Source: Planctomycetota bacterium
GTDB lineage: Bacteria > Planctomycetota > Planctomycetia > Pirellulales > UBA1268
Direction of reading: 5' to 3'
NCBI GenBank assembly: GCA_003670825.1
Contig: QWQL01000053.1
Location: 1-10,628, forward strand
DNA length: 10,628 bases
The position numbers were made by a program, and so were the translations under genes. The first letter of the stretch is position 1. Each line of letters opens with the position of its first letter. Shown in pieces: positions 1 to 5,960 of the stretch. Below the pieces are notes generated by a model. That model made no database searches, was not told the DNA's origin, and was given only the letters and a program-made list of their open reading frames with translations.

Positions 1-407
1 TCGCCGGGTCGATCCTTCTTGAAGATGGTCGTGCTGCCGCCGTAGGCCTCCGCGATCGTCGTGATCTCCTTGGGGCCGAGACCCCGGGCGGGATCGAGCA
101 GGCCGATCACGGCGCGGCCCGGTGCGAGCACGGGCCTCGCGGCCGCCGCCGCGCGGGCGGCATCGATGAAGCCCGCGAGCTTCGCCAGGATCGCGATCCG
201 CTCGGGTTCCGGCACCGCCGCAAGCCTGTCGGCGTGCTGGAGGGCGAGGTGGTGCACGGCCGGTTCGATCTGCCGCCAGTGCTTGGCGTCACAGGGCCGG
301 GCCGCCAGCACCGCGGGCGAGACGTCTCGCTGGAAGCCGAGGAAGTCGGCGGGAATCACGGGCGCCGCGGCGACGAGCAGGGCGAGCAGCGAGAAGATGT
401 GGTTCAC
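1..407 (-). CDS. Exported protein of unknown function, 5' part only
   Basis: The frame is open from a GTG start at 405-407 to the left edge, giving about 135 residues, so the C-terminus is missing. An in-frame TAG lies 48 nt upstream of the GTG and a GGAG sits about 9 nt before it, which supports this start. The protein begins MNHIFSLLALLVAAAPVIPA, a hydrophobic segment ending in a small-residue site, so it resembles a signal peptide, although it lacks the usual basic residues at the N-terminus. The mature part has an Ala-rich helical stretch (residues about 55-95) and then a more globular part containing VIGLLDPARGLGPKEITTIAEAYGG-like sequence (about 103-127). I do not recognise the family. 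It is divergent from the CoA-transferase gene with about 165 bp between the starts. The reading frame is convincing from its composition and leader, but the function is unknown. Confidence 0.6.
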   Translation of the reverse strand, partial: MNHIFSLLALLVAAAPVIPADFLGFQRDVSPAVLAARPCDAKHWRQIEPAVHHLALQHADRLAAVPEPERIAILAKLAGFIDAARAAAAARPVLAPGRAVIGLLDPARGLGPKEITTIAEAYGGSTTIFKKDRPG

Positions 408-505
408 GAAGGAGGGCTCCGGTCGCTCGTCGGGAGGAATGACCCGACCTCCCTAGCATACCGGCAGCCGAACGGTGATTCCGCCTCAACTCGTCGAACC
501 CAAAC

Positions 506-534
506 TTGGCATACCGCGCCGGGGACGGTATCAC
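506..534 (+). promoter_or_regulatory. Predicted sigma-70-type promoter of the CoA-transferase gene
   Basis: TTGGCA at 506-511 matches the -35 consensus at 5 of 6 bases. TATCAC at 529-534 matches the -10 consensus at 4 of 6. The spacer is exactly 17 bp. Transcription would start near 541, about 33 nt before the ATG at 574. This is a sequence match only, in the intergenic region between two divergent genes. Confidence 0.4.
511..531. promoter_or_regulatory. Inverted repeat overlapping promoter, possible operator
   Basis: ATACCG (511-516) and CGGTAT (526-531) form a perfect 6-bp inverted repeat with a 9-bp spacer. It starts at the last base of the proposed -35 box and ends inside the -10 box. 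A dimeric regulator bound here would cover the promoter. No regulator gene lies next to it, so this is an inference from position and symmetry. Confidence 0.3.
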
Positions 535-573
535 TTCGTGCGCACACGCGTTTCCTATCGACTGAGGAGTCTC

Positions 574-2154
574 ATGCTCGCCAACGCCACACAGCAGAAG
601 GCCTACGAGGCCATCTCCGCTGCCCTGCCCTTCCCGATCGATGCCTCCAAGATCACGGTCACGCCCGGCGTGTCGTATGTGAAGAGCGCCGTGAAGGCCC
701 ACGACTATGCGGCCGGCGTGATGGCGGCGTTTGGGTCGGTGGTCGAGCACCTCGGCACCATCCGCGGCCTGCCCGCGCAGACCATGAAGCTCGACCGGCG
801 TCACTGCGGCCTCTCGCTCAACAGCCTGCAACTGCTCTTCCAGAACGGCTACAGCACGATCATGGACAAGTGGGGTGTGAACCCCGACAACGGCACGTAT
901 CGTGCGAAGGACGGCCGGTTCGTCACGATGATCGGCCTCCATCCGCACCTCCGCGACCGGCTGCTCGTCGCGCTCGACTGCGTCAACACGGCCCAGGGGA
1001 TCCAGGCCGCCGTCGAGAAGAAGACAGCCCAGGAACTCGAGGACGAGGCGATCGCCAAGAAGCTGCCGCTCGGCATCGTGCGGACGCCCGAGGAGTGGGC
1101 CGCACACCCGGTCGGTGCCGAGGTGCTCAAGCGGCCGATCGTCGACTTTGACGGGTCGGGTGCCGAGAAGAAGCGGCTCCTCGGAAAGGCGCAGCACCGG
1201 CCGCTCGAGGGCGTGCGGGTGGTGGAGCTCACGCACGTGGTGGCCGGACCGAACTGCGGCCGGTTTCTCGCCGAGCAGGGCGCCGACGTCATCAAGGTGC
1301 AGCCGCCGATTGGCGATTGGGTGCTCCCGATCTGGATGGACGGCAGCTGGGGCAAGAAGAACATCCTCCTCGACATCGGCAGCCGCCGCGGCAAGGCGCG
1401 GTTTCACGAACTGCTCGCCACGGCCGACGTCTTGATCGATGGCCAGCGGCCGGGAGTGCTCAACGGGATGGGGCTCGACGACGCGGGGCTCAGGGCCATC
1501 AATCCCAACCTCGTTCGGGCCTCGCTCTCCTGCTTCCCGATCGGCACCGCCTGGGGCGAGCGGCCGGGCTTCGAGCAGATCGCCCAGGCCGTGAGCGGCA
1601 CGATGCACGTGCATTCGGTCGGCATGGCGGCGCCGACGGTCGTGCCCGCGCTCATCAACGACTACATGACCGGGTATCTCGTGGCGATCGGCGTGGTGGC
1701 GGCGCTCGCCGAGCGGGAGCAGAAGGGGGGCTACTACCACGTGGCCTCGTCGCTCTCCCGCTGCTCGTCGCTGGCCCCGAGCTTCGTCGAGCCGCTCGAC
1801 GCCGAGCCCTACGAGCCGGTGCGGATGCAGGATCTCGTCGAGTTCGCGATCGACCAGCCGTCGCCGGCGGGTGTCTTTACCCGGATCGCGCCGGCAGTGG
1901 AGTTCAGCCACACGCCGTCTCACACGCACCGCCACCCCACGCTGATGAACTCGATGCCCGACACGACGGGCTGGGATGACGTGCCCTCGACGCCGCCGCA
2001 GGTGCCGCATCATGCCTCGCAGCTGGCCCGCGATGGGGCGATCTACGGCCTCGTGCAGTGCTTTGGCATCGAAGACCGCTCCGACGGCGGCGGAATCATG
2101 AGCCTCTGCTCGAAGTCGTTGATCGACGAGGTGCTCGCCCACCGCAACGACTGA
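574..2154 (+). CDS. CaiB/BaiF family III CoA-transferase, two-part architecture
   Basis: The product has 526 residues. The ATG at 574 is chosen because GAGGAG lies 5-10 nt upstream and the homologous sequence begins there. Family III enzymes move CoA between carboxylic acids through an aspartyl-CoA thioester. Residues about 211-420 match the N-terminal half of the family: LEGVRVVELTHVVAGPNCGR at 211-230, LAEQGADVIKVQPP at 232-245, ADVLIDGQRPGVL at 284-296, then INDYMTGYLVAIGVVAAL at 361-378. There D363 aligns with the catalytic aspartate of formyl-CoA transferase. Residues about 40-200 resemble the remaining part of the fold, including DGRFVTMIGLHPHLRDRL and a TPEEWAAHPVGAEVL segment typical of the small domain, so the order is permuted relative to CaiB. 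I recall such proteins from several bacterial phyla, usually annotated only as CoA transferase. The substrate cannot be told from sequence. The gene is apparently monocistronic. Confidence 0.88.
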   Translation: MLANATQQKAYEAISAALPFPIDASKITVTPGVSYVKSAVKAHDYAAGVMAAFGSVVEHLGTIRGLPAQTMKLDRRHCGLSLNSLQLLFQNGYSTIMDKWGVNPDNGTYRAKDGRFVTMIGLHPHLRDRLLVALDCVNTAQGIQAAVEKKTAQELEDEAIAKKLPLGIVRTPEEWAAHPVGAEVLKRPIVDFDGSGAEKKRLLGKAQHRPLEGVRVVELTHVVAGPNCGRFLAEQGADVIKVQPPIGDWVLPIWMDGSWGKKNILLDIGSRRGKARFHELLATADVLIDGQRPGVLNGMGLDDAGLRAINPNLVRASLSCFPIGTAWGERPGFEQIAQAVSGTMHVHSVGMAAPTVVPALINDYMTGYLVAIGVVAALAEREQKGGYYHVASSLSRCSSLAPSFVEPLDAEPYEPVRMQDLVEFAIDQPSPAGVFTRIAPAVEFSHTPSHTHRHPTLMNSMPDTTGWDDVPSTPPQVPHHASQLARDGAIYGLVQCFGIEDRSDGGGIMSLCSKSLIDEVLAHRND

Positions 2155-2178
2155 CTGACTGACTGGCCAGCCAGCCAG
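2149..2178. repeat. Tetranucleotide repeats (GACT)4 and (CCAG)3 at the CoA-transferase stop
   Basis: Four tandem GACT units (2149-2164) include the stop codon and are followed by GG and three CCAG units (2167-2178). Because the period is four, TGA occurs at 2152, 2156 and 2160, so all three forward frames are closed within 11 nt. GACTGG and CCAG can pair imperfectly. The next 70 bp of this convergent intergenic region (to 2250) show nothing recognisable. Confidence 0.7.
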
Positions 2179-2250
2179 CGCATGTGGAGCGGCGTCTGCG
2201 GAAGCGTGGGCGGCCAGGCGAAGGGGGTCGACGAACGCTCGAGGAGCTTT

Positions 2251-2286
2251 GGGCGTGAAGCCCGCGAGCCTTCCGTTGGAAGCGGG
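2251..2286 (-). terminator. Hairpin region after the histidine kinase gene, possible terminator
   Basis: Directly after the kinase stop codon, two overlapping hairpins can form. One has outer arms CCCGC (2261-2265) and GCGGG (2282-2286) with inner TTCC/GGAA (2271-2274 and 2278-2281) and a 3-nt loop. The other is GGGC-GTGAA-GCCC (2251-2263). They share bases, so only one forms at a time. No T-run follows on the minus strand, so termination is an inference from position between convergent genes. Confidence 0.3.
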
Positions 2287-3369
2287 TTACGGCAGCGGCA
2301 GCACCACCTCGACCACCGTGCCCTTCCCCGGCGAGGAATGCACCTGCGGTTCGGCGCCCAACAGCCTGCACCGCTGCCGGATGCCCTCGAGCCCGAATCG
2401 GTGCTCTGGCACGGTGGCCGGGTCGAAGCCCTGGCCGTCGTCGCGGATCTCCACCCGCACGCCTGAGTCGAGCCGCTCGATGGTGACGCAGGCGGTGGTC
2501 GCGAGCGCATGCTTCCGGGCGTTGGTCAGAGACTCCTGCACGATTCGGAAGATGGTCGTCTCCACGGCCGCGGGTAGCCGTCCGCCCGGCAGCGCGTGCA
2601 CGAACGACACGGTAGGGATCTCCACGCGGGCGTCGGCGATCAGCGATTCGACCGCCTCCACGATGCCGAGTTCGTCGAGCGCGGGTGGCCGCAGGCCGCC
2701 GATCAGCCGACGCGACTCTTCGGCCGCTGCCTGCAGCAGCCGGATGCCTTCGTCGAGTTCCCGGGGCGCCTTCCCCGCGCCCAGCGCGTGGCGGCAGGCT
2801 TCGAGATGCATCAGGCCCCCTGCCAGGTACTGGGCGAGGCCGTCGTGGATCTCGTAGGAGACCAGCTGGCGTTCCTGCTCCTGGATCTCAAGGAGCCGCC
2901 GGAGCACTGTCCGTTCGCGGCCTAGTTCCTGCTCGGATTTCTTCAGGGCGGAGATATCCTCGCAGCAGACGACCACCGCGGCGGTGCGGTCCGCGAGGCT
3001 GACGGCGCCGAGGCGGACGGAGAACTGCCTCAACACGCCGTCGAGGCCACGGACATTCGTCTCCAACGCCTGCTCGCCGCCGGAACGAAAAATCTCGTCG
3101 ATGGCTGTTCGCAGCCGCTCCGTCGACTCGCCGAGCGTGAAGTCGAGGATGCTCCGTCCGAGCACGTGCTCGACCCCGTAGCCGCCACCGACCCGATTGA
3201 CGAACCGGAGTCGGAGGTGGCGGTCGGCCACCACGATGAAGTCGCCCGATACGCGGCAGATGGCGTCGAGGAGGGCGGCAGGATCGGCCAGCACCGCCTC
3301 GGAGAGGTCGTCCGCCACTCGCTCGGGCGTCGATCCGGGAGCTGGCGGGCGTGGTGTGGTGGGGGGCAT
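2287..3369 (-). CDS. PAS-domain sensor histidine kinase, NarL/LuxR-partner type (HisKA_3)
   Basis: The product is a 360-residue cytoplasmic sensor kinase without signal peptide or membrane segment. Residues about 33-140 look like a PAS domain (FIVVADRHLRLRFVNRVGGG, ending VVCCEDISALKKSEQEL), and a short coiled linker follows. The dimerisation and phosphoacceptor segment is of the HisKA_3 type: QEQERQLVSYEIHDGLAQYL with H175 as the likely phosphorylated histidine, then GLRPPALDELGI at 225-236. The ATPase domain shows the N box around N283 (RIVQESLTNARKHA), the G1 box DDGQGFD (310-316) and the G2 region FGLEGIRQR (325-333). All motifs for an active kinase are present. This class usually signals to a LuxR-type response regulator, but none is in the window. 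The gene lies 51 bp downstream of uvrB on the same strand and may be cotranscribed. The signal it senses is unknown. No clear Shine-Dalgarno precedes the ATG at 3369. Confidence 0.9.
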   Translation of the reverse strand: MPPTTPRPPAPGSTPERVADDLSEAVLADPAALLDAICRVSGDFIVVADRHLRLRFVNRVGGGYGVEHVLGRSILDFTLGESTERLRTAIDEIFRSGGEQALETNVRGLDGVLRQFSVRLGAVSLADRTAAVVVCCEDISALKKSEQELGRERTVLRRLLEIQEQERQLVSYEIHDGLAQYLAGGLMHLEACRHALGAGKAPRELDEGIRLLQAAAEESRRLIGGLRPPALDELGIVEAVESLIADARVEIPTVSFVHALPGGRLPAAVETTIFRIVQESLTNARKHALATTACVTIERLDSGVRVEIRDDGQGFDPATVPEHRFGLEGIRQRCRLLGAEPQVHSSPGKGTVVEVVLPLP

Positions 3370-3383
3370 GACGGGTTTCGAGG

Positions 3384-3400
3384 GTGTGATCAGTTCACAC
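3384..3400. promoter_or_regulatory. Perfect inverted repeat in the uvrB to kinase gap
   Basis: GTGTGA (3384-3389) and TCACAC (3395-3400) are perfect inverted arms separated by 5 bp, 15 bp upstream of the kinase start codon. The half-site TGTGA/TCACA resembles the Crp half-site, but Crp sites have a 6-bp spacer. It may be an operator or an RNA hairpin over the kinase translation start. No T-run follows it on the minus strand, which argues against an intrinsic terminator for uvrB. Confidence 0.35.
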
Positions 3401-3420
3401 GGAATGCTCAGGTCGAACGG

Positions 3421-5502
3421 TCAGATCGAACGGGGTTTGGGGATGCGGCTGCCCCCCCCTCCCCGGCCCTTGCGACCGCGTGGCCCGCCACCGCGTGGCC
3501 CACTCGCCCGGCCGTCACGCAGGCCAGCGATTTCGTCGCGAATCCGTGCGGCCCGCTCGAAATCGAGTTCGGCGGCCGCCTGCATCATGTCGGCCTCGAG
3601 CTGCTCGACGAGCTCGGCGGTCCGCTGCCGGGATTCGTCGCCGGCAGCCACCGCCTCGAAGGCCACGGATCGGGACGCCGACTCCGCTTCGATGCCCGCC
3701 CGGATCTCCTTGCGGACCGACTCGGGGGTGATCCCGTGCTCGCGGTTGTAGTTCTCCTGAATCACGCGACGGCGGCGGGTTTCATCCATCGCCTGCTGCA
3801 TCGATTCCGTGACCGTGTCGGCGTAGAGGATCACGCGGGCGTCGACATTGCGAGCGGAGCGGCCGATCGTCTGCATGAGTGAGGTTTCACTCCGCAGGAA
3901 GCCTTCCTTGTCGGCATCGAGAATCGCCACCAGTGAGACCTCGGGGAGGTCGAGACCCTCGCGGAGCAGGTTGACGCCGACGAGCACGTCGAATGTGCCC
4001 AGGCGAAGGTCGCGGAGGAGTTCCACCCGCTCGAAGGCGTCGAGCTCGCTGTGGAGCCAGCGGCAGCGGACCTTCCGCTCCTGAAAGTACGCGGAGAGAT
4101 CCTCGGCAAGCTTCTTGGTGAGTGTCGTCACCAGCACCCGTTGGCCCGCGGCCACCACCTTATTGATCTCGCCCGAGAGGTGCACCACCTGGTGCTTCGC
4201 GGGCACGATCTCGATCACGGGGTCGAGCAGGCCGGTAGGCCGGATCACCTGCTCCACCACCTCGCCGCCGGTGCGGGCGAGTTCCCACGGAGCGGGCGTG
4301 GCCGACACGAACACCGTCTGATGGAGCCGCTGCTCCCACTCGTCAAACATCAGCGGCCGGTTGTCGAGGGCGCTGGGCAGCCGGAAGCCGTGATCGACGA
4401 GCGTCGTCTTGCGGCTCTTGTCTCCGGCGTACATGCCGCGGACCTGCGGCACGGTGACATGTGATTCGTCGACGAAGAACAGAAAGTCGTCAGGAAAGTA
4501 GTTGAAGAGTGTGCCGGGTGTGCTGCCCGCCGGTCGGCCCGAGAGTAACCGGGAATAGTTTTCGATGCCGGGGCAGAAGCCCGCCTCCATCAGCATCTCG
4601 ATGTCGAATCGCGTGCGGGCGTTGAGCCGCTGGGCTTCCAGCAGCTTGCCCTGGCTCTTGAGCTCCTCCAGCCGGGCCTCGAGCTCGTCCTTGATCGTGG
4701 AGACTGCCGCCTTGATGCGGTCCTCGGGCATCACGAAGTGGCGGGCCGGGTAGAAATACATCTCGTCTTTCTTGGCCGCCACCTCGCCGCTGGTGGGATG
4801 CGTGATCGCGATCGACTCCAGCGTGTCGCCCCAGAACTCGACACGACAGGCGAGTTCGTCGTACGGGGGCCAGATGTCGACCGAATCACCACGGACGCGA
4901 AACTTCCCCCGCTCCAGCGCCATGTCGCTCCGCTCGTAGTGCACGGCGACGAGCTTCTCGAGCAGCTGGTCGCGGGAGAGCTTCGCGCCGGAGGCGAGCC
5001 GCACCACCATCGCCCGGTAGTCGTCAGGAGAACCGAGGCCGTAGATGCACGACACGCTCGCCACCACCACCACGTCGCGGCGGCTGACGAGGGCGCTGGT
5101 GGCCGCGAGCCGCAGTCGGTCGATCTCCTTGTTGATCGCGGCATCCTTCTCAATGTAGATGTCGCGCTGCGGAATGTAGGCCTCGGGCTGGTAGTAGTCG
5201 TAGTAGCTGACGAAGTAGTGGACGGCGTTGTGCGGGAAGAAGTCACGAAACTCGGCATACAACTGGGCAGCGAGCGTCTTGTTGTGCGAGAGCACGAGCG
5301 TGGGCCGGCCCACGCGGGCGATCACGTTGGCCATCGTGAAGGTCTTGCCCGAGCCGGTCACCCCCATCAGCACCTGCGAGGCCCGTCCGTCGGCGATCCC
5401 GCCGACGAGCGCATCGATCGCGGCCGGCTGGTCGCCCGCGGGCTCGTAGGGGGCGACGAGTTCGAAGACGCCGGAGTGGAGTGCGGTCGAGGGCCGTTTC
5501 AT
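3421..5502 (-). CDS. uvrB: UvrB, nucleotide excision repair subunit
   Basis: UvrB (693 residues) is loaded onto damaged DNA by UvrA, verifies the lesion by strand opening and recruits UvrC for incision. The ATG at 5502 is chosen because GGGAG lies about 9-13 nt upstream and the product begins at the normal place (GVFELVAPYEPAGDQPAAI). Walker A is GVTGSGKT (47-54). The beta-hairpin that inserts between the DNA strands is YFVSYYDYYQPEAYIP (96-111). Walker B is FFVDESH (342-348), and helicase motif VI is QTIGRSARN (544-552). The UVR domain that contacts UvrC lies at about 627-663. All are intact. The last 30 residues form a Gly/Arg-rich tail (GPRGGGPRGRKGRGGGG) not typical of the family. The start overlaps the comEA stop by ATGA, so the two are probably translationally coupled. 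uvrA and uvrC are not in the window. Confidence 0.98.
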   Translation of the reverse strand: MKRPSTALHSGVFELVAPYEPAGDQPAAIDALVGGIADGRASQVLMGVTGSGKTFTMANVIARVGRPTLVLSHNKTLAAQLYAEFRDFFPHNAVHYFVSYYDYYQPEAYIPQRDIYIEKDAAINKEIDRLRLAATSALVSRRDVVVVASVSCIYGLGSPDDYRAMVVRLASGAKLSRDQLLEKLVAVHYERSDMALERGKFRVRGDSVDIWPPYDELACRVEFWGDTLESIAITHPTSGEVAAKKDEMYFYPARHFVMPEDRIKAAVSTIKDELEARLEELKSQGKLLEAQRLNARTRFDIEMLMEAGFCPGIENYSRLLSGRPAGSTPGTLFNYFPDDFLFFVDESHVTVPQVRGMYAGDKSRKTTLVDHGFRLPSALDNRPLMFDEWEQRLHQTVFVSATPAPWELARTGGEVVEQVIRPTGLLDPVIEIVPAKHQVVHLSGEINKVVAAGQRVLVTTLTKKLAEDLSAYFQERKVRCRWLHSELDAFERVELLRDLRLGTFDVLVGVNLLREGLDLPEVSLVAILDADKEGFLRSETSLMQTIGRSARNVDARVILYADTVTESMQQAMDETRRRRVIQENYNREHGITPESVRKEIRAGIEAESASRSVAFEAVAAGDESRQRTAELVEQLEADMMQAAAELDFERAARIRDEIAGLRDGRASGPRGGGPRGRKGRGGGGSRIPKPRSI
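3452..3469 (-). other. Guanine-run tract at the uvrB 3' end
   Basis: On the coding (minus) strand this is GGG-CC-GGGG-A-GGGGGGGG, long enough to give four G-runs and so a possible G-quadruplex. The uninterrupted run of eight (3452-3459) is a candidate slippage or sequencing-error site inside the codons for the Gly-rich UvrB tail. A frame change here would alter only the last dozen residues. Confidence 0.4.
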
Positions 5503-5882
5503 GGCGTTGACTCCCGGGGCCGGATGGGCCGCAGGTGAGGCCGCATGGCCTCCAGGGTGGCGGGCCCGATGTCGGGCACGTCGAGCAGATCTTCGAGGCT
5601 CGCGTAGGGGCCATGGTCGCGGCGGTGGTCGATGATCCGCTGCGCCGTGGCTGGGCCGAGCCCCGGCAACTGAGCGAGTTCGGCGACGCCCGCTGTGTTG
5701 ACATTCACGGTGAACCGGCCGGCGGCTGGGGGCGGAGCATCGTGGTGGACGAAGCCGCCGGAGAGCCACCCCTGCCCCACGAACCAGGCCACCATCGCCA
5801 CCAGCGCGATCGCGACACCCAGGCCAAGGGCGGCCTGAGAACGGCGGGGCAGCAGCGATGATTCGGTGGCGTCGGCGGGCAT
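5499..5882 (-). CDS. ComEA-like membrane-anchored helix-hairpin-helix protein
   Basis: The product has 127 residues with the start at 5882, where the signal-anchor begins (MPADATESSLLPRR). One membrane segment lies at about 17-35 (ALGLGVAIALVAMVAWFVG), then a short Pro-rich linker (HHDAPPPAAG). The C-terminal domain carries VNVNTAGVAELAQLPGLGPA, a first helix-hairpin-helix at about 69-87 and a second at about 99-117 (LLDVPDIGPATLEAMRPHL). This arrangement is that of ComEA, which binds incoming double-stranded DNA outside the membrane during competence. Many bacteria without known competence also carry such proteins, so DNA binding is well supported and a transformation role is not. It is the first gene of the group leading to uvrB and overlaps it by 4 nt (ATGA). 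A longer frame reaches 6092 but would run through nadC coding sequence on the other strand. Confidence 0.88.
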   Translation of the reverse strand: MPADATESSLLPRRSQAALGLGVAIALVAMVAWFVGQGWLSGGFVHHDAPPPAAGRFTVNVNTAGVAELAQLPGLGPATAQRIIDHRRDHGPYASLEDLLDVPDIGPATLEAMRPHLRPIRPRESTP

Positions 5883-5913
5883 CAGCGAACCCCGGGCGTG
5901 AACGGCTCCCTGA

Positions 5914-5919
5914 TAGAAT
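5914..5919 (+). promoter_or_regulatory. Possible -10 element for nadC in the divergent comEA-nadC gap
   Basis: TAGAAT matches the -10 consensus at 5 of 6 bases and is the only AT-rich stretch in the 78-bp gap between the divergent starts. No -35 box is found 16-18 bp upstream. The comEA promoter on the other strand must lie in the same gap or within nadC, and I see no clear match for it. Confidence 0.25.
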
Positions 5920-5960
5920 ACGCGAATCCCCGCCCTTGGATGATCACCGCAGCAGGCACC

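Noticed and set aside
289..2142. Minus-strand open frame of over 600 codons opposite the CoA-transferase gene
   Set aside because: It is antisense to a clear gene, rich in Arg, His, Gly and Pro with no recognisable domain, and typical of GC-rich shadow frames.
3384..3400. A true Crp binding site
   Set aside because: The half-sites match but the spacer is 5 bp instead of 6. I kept it only as an inverted repeat of unknown function.
4738..5538. Plus-strand open frame within uvrB
   Set aside because: It is antisense to the most conserved part of UvrB. Its sequence is a Val/Asp/His/Arg-rich reverse reading without a family match.
5503..5769. N-terminal extension of uvrB to an upstream start at 5769
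   Set aside because: The extra 89 codons overlap the helix-hairpin-helix domain of comEA in another frame, are Arg/Pro/His-rich and are absent from UvrB proteins.
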